Positions 8,856-17,286 of a stretch of 64,000 nucleotides of DNA are shown here, one piece after another. Under the pieces are notes generated by a model. That model did no database searches, was not told the origin of the DNA, and was given only the letters and a program-made list of their open reading frames with translations. Origin of the DNA: CAYPAV01 sp964408805 (GTDB taxonomy: Bacteria; Pseudomonadota; Alphaproteobacteria; UBA8366); assembly GCA_964408805.1 (NCBI GenBank), contig CAYPAV010000002.1:310001-374000 (forward strand). Reading direction: 5' to 3'. Both the position numbers and the translations under genes were made by a program. Positions within the stretch are counted from its first letter, which is position 1; each line of letters opens with the position of its first letter.

Positions 8856-10984
8856 GATGCATCTCCCCTTGTCTTGCGAATGACGATCACGTTCAGGCCG
8901 TCATCCACTTCGCCGGAAAAATTGGGCGGTAGTATCAATGTCGATTCGACTTCTTCCAAGACCGCCGGACCGTCGATCACGGTTCCGGGGCCGAGTTTAT
9001 GTCGATCGTAAACCGGCGTTTCGACGAAGCCCGTATCGGCTCCGAACCAAACCGGACGGCTCCGCCCAGGCGCCGTCTTCGCCGAGCCGGCTTCTCGGTA
9101 CGTATCGGCGCGAATGGTCTCCAGCAGCGGCGGTCTCGGACCGCTAACGGCGACGCGCCAGGTCATGATCTCAGGCGGCATGTCCTCGACCCGCCCGAAG
9201 CGCCGCCGATAGGTCGCGGCGAAACTCTCCGCGACCGAGGCCTCATCCCCCTGCTCGATCGCCGACCGATCGACGGGAACCTCCACTTCGTAGCCCTGCC
9301 CCACATAGCGCATCATGGCGCTAATCCGCTCCGAGATCTCATTATCCTCGACACCTGCATGGTGGACCATCTCGCGGCCACGAGCATTCATCCCACGAAC
9401 CATATTCGCGATATCGGGCCAGTCGACATTGTCGAGACGAGACATGTTGGCCTGGGCAAGCTCGAAGGAAATCGGCGAACCCAGCATCCCGATCGCCGAG
9501 GCGACACCGGCACTCACGGGGCAAATCAGCCGGTCGATCCCCATCTTCCGCGCCAAGCTGCAGGCATGCACCGGTCCGGCCCCTCCGATCGGGACAACGT
9601 CGAAGTTCGCGACGTTGAGGCCCTTCTCGATGGCATGGATGGCGGCCGCCTGGGCCATGTTCGCGGTCACGGTTTCATGAATGCCCCATGCCGCTTCCTC
9701 CAGCGATATATCGAGAGGCACCGCCAGCGTCTCGCGGATCGCTCTTTCGGCCGCCGCCCGGTCCAAATCCATGGTGCCGCCGAGAAAACTCTCCGCATCC
9801 AGGTAACCGAGGACGAGATCCGCATCGGTGACCGTCGGCGCCGTCCCGCCAAGCCCGTAACAAGCGGGCCCCGGGTCGGAGCCCGAACTGTCCGAACCGA
9901 CCTGGATCAATCCCAATCGGTCGATCCGGGCGATACTGCCGCCGCCGGCCCCGATCTCGATCATGTCGATCGCCGGGATCTGCAGCGGCAAGCCGCTGCC
10001 TTCGGCGAAGCGGAAGACGCGGGCGACTTCGAAGCTGGCCGACCGCTGGGGTTCGCCGTTCTCGATCAGGCAGGCTTTCGCGGTCGTGCCACCCATATCG
10101 AAGCAAAGCAGGTCGCTTCGGCCGGAAATGGCCCCATAGAGACCGGCTGCCTGGGCGCCGGCCGCCGGCCCCGACTGAACCAGGCGGATCGGAAACTGCG
10201 TCGCCGTATCCTGCTTCACCGTTCTGCCGTCGGAGAGGATCAGCAAGAGGTCGCGGGTGAAGCCCAGCTCCGCCAGGCCGTCGACCAGCCGGTCGACATA
10301 GGTCTTGAAGAGGGGGTGGACATAGGCATTCGCAACCGTGGTCGAACTCCGCTCGTATTCGCCCATCTCGGCGCTGACGATCGAGGAGATCGAAACCGAC
10401 ATCGATGGGACGAGTTCCGCCAATCGGTCGCCAATGGCCCGTTCATGGGCTGGATTGCGATAGGCGTGAAGCAGACAGACAGCGACCGATTCGATGCCGG
10501 CCAACGTAAAGTGCCGGGCGATGTCGTCGAGCTCCCCAAGGGCGAGCGGCGTGACGACGTCACCGTCCGGACCGATGCGTTCGGTTATCTCGCGGCGGTC
10601 GGGACGGTCCGCGATGGGTGTCGGCATCTCGATCTCGAGATCGAACAGGTCGTAGCGCCATTCGCGCCCGATCTCCAGGACGTCCTTGAAGCCCCGTGTC
10701 GTGATCAATCCGGTCTTCACGCCCTTCCGTTCGATGAGGGCGTTCGCGACCAGCGTCGTCCCATGAATGACGGCCTCGATCTCGGAGGGGGCGATATCAT
10801 AGTTCTCCATAATTCGGCGAATACCGTCCATGACCGCCACGGACGGATCGTCGGGCGTCGTCAGGAGCTTGGTTTTCTCGGTTCGCGAATTCGCGACGTC
10901 CCAAAGCACGACATCGGTGAAGGTACCGCCGATATCGACCCCGATCCGATGGCGCCCGGAAGGATCAGTCCTTGGGGATGCCAT
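8852..10984 (-). CDS. Hydantoinase/oxoprolinase subunit A family (HyuA-like)
   Basis: 710 residues. An actin-like ATPase fold is shown by RIGVDIGGTFTDVVLWD (residues 12-28), the second phosphate loop CFDMGGTTAKACLIENG near 295, and the glycine-rich EIGAGGGSIARID near 345. HyuA-type subunits hydrolyse ATP to activate a lactam or imide (5-oxoproline, N-methylhydantoin) or to carboxylate a ketone, working with a HyuB partner. That partner is encoded immediately upstream with a 20-base overlap, so a 1:1 complex is expected. The substrate cannot be read from sequence. A second, distinct HyuA lies at 51119-53209. Confidence 0.92.
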   Translation of the reverse strand: MASPRTDPSGRHRIGVDIGGTFTDVVLWDVANSRTEKTKLLTTPDDPSVAVMDGIRRIMENYDIAPSEIEAVIHGTTLVANALIERKGVKTGLITTRGFKDVLEIGREWRYDLFDLEIEMPTPIADRPDRREITERIGPDGDVVTPLALGELDDIARHFTLAGIESVAVCLLHAYRNPAHERAIGDRLAELVPSMSVSISSIVSAEMGEYERSSTTVANAYVHPLFKTYVDRLVDGLAELGFTRDLLLILSDGRTVKQDTATQFPIRLVQSGPAAGAQAAGLYGAISGRSDLLCFDMGGTTAKACLIENGEPQRSASFEVARVFRFAEGSGLPLQIPAIDMIEIGAGGGSIARIDRLGLIQVGSDSSGSDPGPACYGLGGTAPTVTDADLVLGYLDAESFLGGTMDLDRAAAERAIRETLAVPLDISLEEAAWGIHETVTANMAQAAAIHAIEKGLNVANFDVVPIGGAGPVHACSLARKMGIDRLICPVSAGVASAIGMLGSPISFELAQANMSRLDNVDWPDIANMVRGMNARGREMVHHAGVEDNEISERISAMMRYVGQGYEVEVPVDRSAIEQGDEASVAESFAATYRRRFGRVEDMPPEIMTWRVAVSGPRPPLLETIRADTYREAGSAKTAPGRSRPVWFGADTGFVETPVYDRHKLGPGTVIDGPAVLEEVESTLILPPNFSGEVDDGLNVIVIRKTRGDAS

Positions 10985-12623
10985 AGACGTCGCTCGCTTT
11001 TTCGGGGCTCAACAATCCGCGATGGAGGTCACGGTCGATCGCGGACCGCGTCCGCTCCCCGGGCGGATGCAGACCGCCGCCGCCCGGCGTCTGAAAGGTG
11101 GCGATATCGCCGGGCTCGAGCTCATGTCGCGACTTGGCCGGGATCTTCTCCCCGTTGACGAGATCGAGACCGGGGGCACCGCCCTCACCGCCGAGGAGAC
11201 CGCGCGGCGGATAGGTGATCCGTTCGTGGCGGATCGTCATCGTAATCGGCGTCGTCGCGACCGAGCGAAAAGAGAGCCGCTGCGCATCGCCGCCGCGATA
11301 TTTTCCCTCGCCCGCGGTGTCCGGCACGAAGCATTTCTCGAGGACGCGCAACGGCACCTGGTTCTCGAACAATTCGATCGGCTGATTGGAGACATTGCTC
11401 GGAAAGCTGAGGCAGCCGGGCCCGTCTCCGTTCGGGCGCGCGCCATGGCCCCCGTTCATGAAGAACATCTTCACGAAGGACGATCCGTCCTCGACCTGGC
11501 TGCCCTTGAAATAGACGTTCCAGAGCGGCGACCCCGATTCCGCGATGACCCTGTCCGGCAGAACCGAACTCAAGGCGCCGAAGATAGCCGGCGGCGCGTA
11601 GTGGCCGGAGAGATGCCGCCCCCAGACGGGGGCCGGCCGACGCGCGTTCAACAGGCACCCTTCGGGCGCGCGAATGGTGACCGAGGCGAAGGACCCGCTG
11701 TTGTTCGGTGCCTCCGGATCGAGCAGGCATTTCAACGCGAAACAGGAATAGGCCTGGGTGTAGTTCATGACGCTGTTGATCGGCCATTTGATCTGGGGCG
11801 AAGTGCCGGCGAAATCGACATTGATCGCCTCGCCCTTCACGTTGACCGTACAGCGGATCGTCAGCGGCGCGTCGAAGCCGTCTACCTGGAATTCATCGCT
11901 GTAGCTTCCGTCCGGCAATTCCGCGATCACCGATCGCATGCTTGCCGCCGACCGCGAGATGATCTCCTCGATGACATCCTCGAAATCGTCGAGCCCCTCC
12001 TCCTCCAGAACCCGCAGGATCTTCTCGCGGCAATCGTGATAGGCGGCGAATTGGGCGCGAATGTCGCCAAGAGTCTCCGCCGATTCCCGCAAATTCTCGG
12101 TGAGGAAGTCGATGACGATCGGGCTTTCCTCGCCGGCCTCCATGATCTTGCAAATCGGAATGCAGAGCCCTTCCTCGTAGCTGTCCTGGGCGCTCGGCGA
12201 TGGGGCCCCGCCGATATCGACCGTATGCGCGGTGCTGCCGGCAAAGGCGATCAGCCGGTCCTTCACGAAGATCGGGCAGATCATCGAGATGTCGTTCAGA
12301 TGGCCGGTCCCGATCCAGGCGTCGTTGGTGATGATCACATCGCCGGGACGCAAGCTCTCCCGCGGAAATTTCTCCAGCACGGCGGACAGCGTTCGCGGCA
12401 GGGTGCCGATGAAGCTTGGAATGCTCCGCTTCGACTGGACGAATTGCCGCCCCTTCGTATCGAGAAGGCTGAACGCCATGTCGTAATTGTCGCGGACAAC
12501 GGTCGAGAAGGCGGCACGGATAAAGGTTTCTGAAACCTGATCGACGATGCCGTTCAGGCGTTGCCAGATCAGGCCGAGGCGTATCGGGTCGAGCGACGGC
12601 CGGCCCTCCGGTCCCCTAGCCAT
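10965..12623 (-). CDS. Hydantoinase/oxoprolinase subunit B family (HyuB-like)
   Basis: 552 residues, the usual length for the family. Family stretches seen: LIWQRLNGIVDQVSETFIRAAFSTVVRDNYDMAFS spread over residues 15-50, PGDVIITNDAWIGTGHLNDI near 92, FAGSTAHTVDIGG near 130, the metal-region VDFAGTSPQIKWPINSV near 275, and the C-terminal PGGGGLHPPGERT near 510. HyuB carries the metal-dependent amide-bond chemistry of the HyuA/HyuB complex. It overlaps the aminotransferase stop by 8 bases and the HyuA start by 20 bases, consistent with coupled expression in one message. Confidence 0.92.
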   Translation of the reverse strand: MARGPEGRPSLDPIRLGLIWQRLNGIVDQVSETFIRAAFSTVVRDNYDMAFSLLDTKGRQFVQSKRSIPSFIGTLPRTLSAVLEKFPRESLRPGDVIITNDAWIGTGHLNDISMICPIFVKDRLIAFAGSTAHTVDIGGAPSPSAQDSYEEGLCIPICKIMEAGEESPIVIDFLTENLRESAETLGDIRAQFAAYHDCREKILRVLEEEGLDDFEDVIEEIISRSAASMRSVIAELPDGSYSDEFQVDGFDAPLTIRCTVNVKGEAINVDFAGTSPQIKWPINSVMNYTQAYSCFALKCLLDPEAPNNSGSFASVTIRAPEGCLLNARRPAPVWGRHLSGHYAPPAIFGALSSVLPDRVIAESGSPLWNVYFKGSQVEDGSSFVKMFFMNGGHGARPNGDGPGCLSFPSNVSNQPIELFENQVPLRVLEKCFVPDTAGEGKYRGGDAQRLSFRSVATTPITMTIRHERITYPPRGLLGGEGGAPGLDLVNGEKIPAKSRHELEPGDIATFQTPGGGGLHPPGERTRSAIDRDLHRGLLSPEKASDVYGIPKD

Positions 12624-13554
12624 TGTAGACCCGCGTCAACCAGTCCTCAGGGGCGTCCGACCTGCCGCGAACGATATCGTCGAAACCCGCCTGGATTTTC
12701 CGCGTGACCGGCCCCGGGGACCCGTCGCCGACCGCCCGGCCGTCGAAAGCGGTGATCGGCATGATCTCCTGTCCGGTCCCGCAATAGAAAGCCTCCTCGG
12801 CGAGATAGAGTTCGGTCCGCCCGACCGGCCGTTCGACGGTTTCGATCCCCAGCGGTCCGGCGATATCGAGGATGGTCCGGCGGGTGACGCTTTCCAAAAT
12901 GCCGCTGGTCACGTCGGGCGTGATGAAGACGCCGTCCCGCATGAGAAAGAGGCAGCCGCCCGGCCCTTCGCTGACCGTACCGTCATCGTTCAGGAGCACG
13001 GCCCCGCCGGCCCCCTGTCGCTTCGCCTCGAGGCCCGCGAGCCGGCTGTTCAGATAATTGGCCGACGCCTTGATGCGGGGCGGGCTGGCGTTCTCCGCAT
13101 TGCGGCGCCAACTGCTGACGATGAATTTCTGTCCCGTCTCGAAATTAGCGACGCGGGGCCGGGGCCGGCAGATAACCGTGCTGCCCACGGGGCCGGTCGA
13201 CGTCATCGACCCCCAATCGTCGACATAGACCTGCAGGCGGATATAGGTGTCCTCGCGAAACTCGTTCGCCTTCAGGGTCTCAATCATGTCGTTGGCGAAC
13301 GCCTCGGCCGTCGGCGGGTCGTCGAGCTCCAGCAGCGACATCGAGAACTCCAGCCGCTTCAAGTGGTCCGCCATCCGGAAAATCAGCAGGTCCCCGATCT
13401 CGGCATTCCAATAGGCGCGAAACCCTTCGAACACCAACGCCGCGAAGGTAAGGCCAGGCGCCATGACCGAAATCTTCGCGTCTTCATAGGGAACGAGGCG
13501 GTTGTTCTGCGAGACCCATTTGATCTCCGAACGGCTGTCCTGCGTGGTCGTCAT
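12616..13554 (-). CDS. Branched-chain amino acid aminotransferase-like (class IV PLP) protein
   Basis: 312 residues, fold-type IV aminotransferase and first gene of the minus-strand operon. Seen: GLTFAALVFEGFRAYWN near residue 35, the Arg-rich YIRLQVYVDD, the catalytic lysine region PPRIKASANYLNSRLAGLEAKR near residues 158-179, the cofactor loop EGPGGCLFLMRDGVFITPD near 195 and GILESVTRRTILDIA. These match IlvE rather than D-amino acid transaminase or aminodeoxychorismate lyase. Being fused by overlap to HyuB, HyuA and a ThDP enzyme suggests a dedicated catabolic transaminase instead of housekeeping IlvE; the amino donor is unknown. The 195 bases upstream to the divergent gene at 13750 should hold the operon promoter. 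Confidence 0.9.
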   Translation of the reverse strand: MTTTQDSRSEIKWVSQNNRLVPYEDAKISVMAPGLTFAALVFEGFRAYWNAEIGDLLIFRMADHLKRLEFSMSLLELDDPPTAEAFANDMIETLKANEFREDTYIRLQVYVDDWGSMTSTGPVGSTVICRPRPRVANFETGQKFIVSSWRRNAENASPPRIKASANYLNSRLAGLEAKRQGAGGAVLLNDDGTVSEGPGGCLFLMRDGVFITPDVTSGILESVTRRTILDIAGPLGIETVERPVGRTELYLAEEAFYCGTGQEIMPITAFDGRAVGDGSPGPVTRKIQAGFDDIVRGRSDAPEDWLTRVYNG

Positions 13555-13749
13555 GGCGATCTTCTTTCCCCCCTGTTCGCACTAATCTAGAGCCAAGACG
13601 ACAACGGCAACAGGGCGCGCGACGTCGCGTATTCCAATGCCGCGAACCGAGCTCCCGGGTTTCGATCGTCGATCGCGCGCCTCGATGCCTGACCCGGACA
13701 ACCAAAGCACCGGATTTCCTCTTCGCCATAGACCCGATATAGTTTTAGG

Positions 13750-14427
13750 ATGCGATGGCGATTGTTATTAAAGATTGTAGGGCTGGCGATGCTGCTGGCG
13801 CTTCCGGCGCGGGCTGATTTCGCGGCGGGGGAGCGGGCCTACGCGGCGCGCGACTATCGGGCCGCCTATGACCACTGGCTGCCGCACGCGGTGGCGGGTG
13901 ACCGTAATGCGCAGGCCGAAATCGGGCGGCTCTATCGGAAGGGCCAAGGAATGACACGGAATTACCGGCGCGCCCTCAACTGGTTCCTGCGCGCCTCGAA
14001 GCAGGGGCATCTCTTGGCGACGAACAGCATCGGCATCATGTTCGAGAACGGGTCGGGCGTGCCGAAGGACGACAAGCGGGCGGAATGCTGGTATCGGCTC
14101 GCGGCGGAGCGCGGCTACGCGAATGCGCAGCATAATTTGTCCAATTTCTATTTTGACCGGGAACGGAAGGACGAGTCGATGAAATGGTGGCGGCGTGCGT
14201 TCGATCAGGGACAACTTGGTGCGCTCGCCTGGCGGGCGAATGTGATGATGCTTAACATCCTGCACGTCGATAAGTCACCCGCCTATGCGTTGTACCATTA
14301 TGCGGCAATTCGCGGTGATGAATATTCGCTGAGGCGAGCAAGAAAGTCAGAGCAGAACTTCGACACGGCCGAGAGCTCGCAAGTAAAATGGTTTACAAGA
14401 AGGAGAAGGCACCACACGGGCCGATAG
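13750..14427 (+). CDS. Exported Sel1-repeat protein
   Basis: 225 residues. A signal peptide is clear (basic start MRWRLLLK, hydrophobic core, ALPARA cleavage region near residue 23). The mature part contains Sel1-type repeats of about 36 residues, recognisable as AEIGRLYRKGQGM..NYRRALNWFLRAS, NSIGIMFENGSGVPKDDKRAECWYRLAAERG and AQHNLSNFYFDR. Such repeats form an alpha-solenoid for protein contacts in the periplasm. The C terminus is short and basic. Its stop codon lies inside a hairpin shared with the convergent gene. It resembles a second Sel1 protein at 33962-34807 in design only. Confidence 0.82.
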   Translation: MRWRLLLKIVGLAMLLALPARADFAAGERAYAARDYRAAYDHWLPHAVAGDRNAQAEIGRLYRKGQGMTRNYRRALNWFLRASKQGHLLATNSIGIMFENGSGVPKDDKRAECWYRLAAERGYANAQHNLSNFYFDRERKDESMKWWRRAFDQGQLGALAWRANVMMLNILHVDKSPAYALYHYAAIRGDEYSLRRARKSEQNFDTAESSQVKWFTRRRRHHTGR

Positions 14428-14448
14428 AACCGCCCGCGCAGTGCCTTC
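14405..14448. terminator. Bidirectional terminator hairpin
   Basis: GAAGGCAC at 14405-14412 pairs with GTGCCTTC at 14441-14448, and the inner arms add a second GC-rich stem (CGGGC/GCCCG). The hairpin contains the stop codon of the Sel1 gene and lies between two converging genes. On the plus strand it is followed by a weak T-rich tract (ACTTTCTT). It probably serves both directions. Confidence 0.55.
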
Positions 14449-14459
14449 CATAGACTTTC

Positions 14460-14783
14460 TTATTCAGTCCTTTGCTTTCGGCCGCGTGCTTCGGAGAACG
14501 CCTGTTGTAAATAATCATTCACCGCTTTCTGCAATTCGCCGGTGATGGTGATGCCCGCGGCGTGGGGGAGCAGGTTGTCGAGTTCGCCCTTGATCACCAA
14601 GGCCCGGAGTTCGGCGCTGAGCCGGGCGATCTCGGGCGCTTTCCGGGTCGTCTCGATGACCGCCGCGGCGAGAGCCGAATAGGCGGCCATGCCGAGGGCA
14701 TCGTCGAGCGATTTGCTCTCCTTTAGGCTCCGCAGCATCATCGTCTGGGCCGCCTTGGCGACGGGCCCTGCATTGGTCTCCAT
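14460..14783 (-). CDS. Hypothetical protein, all-helical
   Basis: 107 residues, family not recognised. Composition is rich in Ala, Leu, Glu and Lys and predicts helices: AAQTMMLRSLKESKSLDDALGMA, then AAVIETTRKAPEIARLSAELRAL. No signal peptide or membrane segment. It overlaps the preceding small frame (14738-14968) by 46 bases, an arrangement seen in coupled pairs, and lies downstream of the kinase gene on the same strand. The ending EARGRKQRTE is strongly charged. Coding status is supported by its protein-like composition over the full frame. Confidence 0.55.
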   Translation of the reverse strand: METNAGPVAKAAQTMMLRSLKESKSLDDALGMAAYSALAAAVIETTRKAPEIARLSAELRALVIKGELDNLLPHAAGITITGELQKAVNDYLQQAFSEARGRKQRTE

Positions 14784-14968
14784 ACTGCCGCCGTGGTTGA
14801 GCCTGCCGCCCGCAGGAGGGCGGTTACGCCGGCGATGGTTTGATCGTCGCCGAAGGCGTCATAAGCCTCGCCCAGCGCCTGATAGGCATCGACGAGGTCG
14901 CCGGCGGCGCCCAGGGTTGCAAAGAAAAACCGCCCGGAGGGGTGTCCTCGGACGGTTCGTGTCGCCAT
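14738..14968 (-). CDS. Small hypothetical protein
   Basis: 76 residues, not recognised. The middle (FFFATLGAAGDLVDAYQALGEAYDAFGDDQTIAGV) reads like a helical protein, but the last 15 residues are a basic Pro/Arg tail typical of a frame running on into the next gene. The two small frames could be one gene broken by a frameshift near 14780, or a coupled pair. It starts 129 bases downstream of the restored kinase stop. Confidence 0.35.
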   Translation of the reverse strand: MATRTVRGHPSGRFFFATLGAAGDLVDAYQALGEAYDAFGDDQTIAGVTALLRAAGSTTAAVWRPMQGPSPRRPRR

Positions 14969-15096
14969 CTTTGGCGAGACTAGGGGAGTCTAGTCGTGTA
15001 TGACGCTCAGGTAAAGACGAAATGTCGATAAAAGAATCGGTGAATATCTCGTAACATATTGAAAATCCATATATAAAGTCGAATTCCGAAATTCGG

Positions 15097-15886
15097 CTAA
15101 ATTGGCTCCGCCGCCTCCGGCCGGCGGGCGGGATCGGGGTCGATGGCGCGGATGGCCCAATCGCTTAAACCCGCATCGATCGTTGCATCGTGATGGCGGG
15201 GCGGGGCTGGGGTCTCGCCGGGGCGTTCCCCCGTCAGCATCAGATAGGCCATCACGCCCGTCGAATAGATGTCGGCGCGGCCGTCGATCGCCTCCGGATC
15301 GGCGGTTTGTTCGGGGCTGACGGAGGGGGGGTGTGCCGAAGCCGAGCGCCTTCGGCGGCGCTTCGGCCCAGGGATTCTTGGCGTGGCCGAGATCGCAGAG
15401 AACGGCGTTTCCCTCCCCATCCAACAGTACGTTTTGTGGTTTGACGTCCCGATGGACGACGCCCGCGGCATGCAGCGCCGAAAGCGCCGAGAGAACTTGC
15501 CGCAACAGATTAACGGCCCGCGCCGGATCCAGCTTGCGGCCAACTTTCTTGGGAATTGACGAACCCCATATTTCGGTAGCCAGATCGCCCGGCAAATAAG
15601 GCATGACGAAGTAGGGCGTGCCGTCCTCCAAGGTCGCGCTTTCAATGACGCCGAGGAGGTGGGGATGATTGAATCGCGCCGTCAATGCGGCCTCGTCGAT
15701 GAACCGGAGGCGGGCCTGGGCGGCGACGTCGAGATCGCCCAGTTTGACCTTTCTCCGGAACCGTGTGCGCTTGACGCGAAAGCGCTTCACCGCGACCTCT
15801 CGGCCGCCGTCCCGGCAGAGAAGGACTTCGCTGTAGTTGCCGCCGCTCAGGCGTCTTATCCTTTGATAGGGGCCGAATGTTTCCAT
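15097..15886 (-). pseudogene. Serine/threonine protein kinase, frameshifted at a 7-base homopolymer
   Basis: A eukaryotic-type Ser/Thr kinase catalytic domain. From ATG 15886: glycine loop RRLSGGNYSEVLLC, ATP lysine in EVAVKRF, catalytic loop VVHRDVKPQNVLLD and the Mg motif as CDLGHAKNP. The frame then breaks at GFGTPP. The continuation SVSPEQTADPEAIDGRADIYSTGVMAYL, with the expected SPEQ and DGRADIYS..V motifs, and the ending ARRPEAAEPI are in another frame that stops at 15097. The break lies at seven C on the coding strand (15325-15331); six C would restore one 262-residue frame. This may be a sequencing error, a real mutation or slippage. It is short for a kinase and has no membrane or sensor domain. 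Confidence 0.8.
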
Positions 15887-16053
15887 GTTGCCGCGAGATT
15901 GATTAAAGGCCTGCAATCAATTAATACGCGGGCCACCGTGATCGCAAGACGATCTCCCGAATCGCCTTAGATGACTGGTGACGGCACGGCGATCATTCCC
16001 GCCGAAGCCCCACAATATACGGCCGCCTGCGCCCACACGAACCGAGGAAAGAC

Positions 16054-17229
16054 ATGAAGATCGACGAATGTATCAATCTGGATGATCTCCGGGTCATGGC
16101 GAAAAAGCGATTGCCCAAGGTCATCTACGACTTCATCGAAGGCGGCGTGGAGGATGAGGACGGCCTGGTTCGCAACGAAGACGCCTTCCGCAACCGGCCG
16201 TTGGTACCGCGCTACCTCGTCGATGTCTCCGATTGCGACCAAACGACGGAATTGTTCGGCGGCACCTATTCCAGCTCCTACGGCATCTCGCCGACGGGCG
16301 GGATCGGCAATTATCGCCGCGGCGGCGACCTGATGCTGGCCCGGGCGGCGCGCGATGCCAATATCCCCTTCATCATGTCGGGCACCGCCACCGCCTCGAT
16401 GGAGGATCTGGCGAAGGTGGCGCCGGATCACGGCTGGTATCAGCTTTACGCGGCGAAGGACAAGTCGATCTCCGAGGACATGATCCGGCGGGCCGCGGGT
16501 CTCGGCCTCTCGACCCTGGTGGTGACGGTCGATGTGCCGGTCTCCGCCAATCGAGAGCGCAACCGGCGAAACGGCTTCGGTCGGCCGCTCCGACTGTCGC
16601 TGGCCTCGAAGCTGGATGCGCTCCGCCGGCCTCTCTGGTTCAAGGATTATCTTCGCCATGGCATCGCGATGCTGCCGAACTGGCAAGCCTATGCGCCGTC
16701 GGGTGCCGCGGCGGATGGGGTTGGGGAATTCGTCGCGGCACAGACCCGCGCCCCGCTGACCTGGACCGATATCGAGAATTTCCGCAAGCTCTGGCCGCGG
16801 ACGATGGTGCTGAAGGGGATCATGCGCACCGACGATGCGATCCGCGCGGCCGATCTCGGCATCGACGGACTGATCGTCTCCAACCATGGCGCCCGCCAAC
16901 TCGATCGGGCCCCTTCACCCTTGGACGTCCTTCCGGGAATCGATTCCGCCGTCGGCGACCGGATGACACTGATGATCGACGGCGGTGTGCGCCGTGGGGC
17001 GGATGTGCTGATCGCGCGCGCGCTCGGCGCCAAGTTCGCCTTTCTCGGCCGCCCGACGCTCTATGGGGCGATCGCCGGCGGCGATGCGGGTGCCGCCAAG
17101 GCGGTCCAGATATTGCGCGAGGAAATCGGCCTCACCATGGGCCAGATCGGCTGTCCGAGCCTGGATCGGCTCGGCCCCGAATTCCTTCACTGGGACGAGG
17201 ACGAACTCCAACGGAATCTACGGGGATAG
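16054..17229 (+). CDS. FMN-dependent alpha-hydroxyacid dehydrogenase (L-lactate dehydrogenase family)
   Basis: 391 residues. It oxidises an L-2-hydroxyacid to the 2-oxoacid with FMN. The family path is complete: MAKKRLPKVIYDFIEGG at the start, ISPTGGIGNYRRGGD, MSGTATASMEDLAKV, WYQLY near 130, VVTVDVPVSANRERNRRNGF, LKGIMRTDDA, the catalytic His/Arg stretch VSNHGARQLDRAPSP near residue 280, MIDGGVRRGADVLIA and FLGRPTLYGAIAGG. No membrane-loop insertion is obvious, so membrane association is uncertain. Substrate could be lactate, mandelate or a longer hydroxyacid. It is followed 57 bases later by the sugar dehydratase gene. Confidence 0.92.
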   Translation: MKIDECINLDDLRVMAKKRLPKVIYDFIEGGVEDEDGLVRNEDAFRNRPLVPRYLVDVSDCDQTTELFGGTYSSSYGISPTGGIGNYRRGGDLMLARAARDANIPFIMSGTATASMEDLAKVAPDHGWYQLYAAKDKSISEDMIRRAAGLGLSTLVVTVDVPVSANRERNRRNGFGRPLRLSLASKLDALRRPLWFKDYLRHGIAMLPNWQAYAPSGAAADGVGEFVAAQTRAPLTWTDIENFRKLWPRTMVLKGIMRTDDAIRAADLGIDGLIVSNHGARQLDRAPSPLDVLPGIDSAVGDRMTLMIDGGVRRGADVLIARALGAKFAFLGRPTLYGAIAGGDAGAAKAVQILREEIGLTMGQIGCPSLDRLGPEFLHWDEDELQRNLRG

Positions 17230-17286
17230 CCCTGCGCTCGAGAAAACATGGTAATTTTATTTGGTGTTAGGCGGGAATGAAATTCC

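Noticed and set aside
8999..11158. 719-residue plus-strand frame over the HyuA gene
   Set aside because: Composition (Arg, His, Gly, Asp rich) is typical of a mirror frame in GC-rich DNA; the minus strand encodes clear HyuA motifs.
10830..12533. 567-residue plus-strand frame over the HyuB gene
   Set aside because: Shadow of HyuB; no family motif, no ribosome site.
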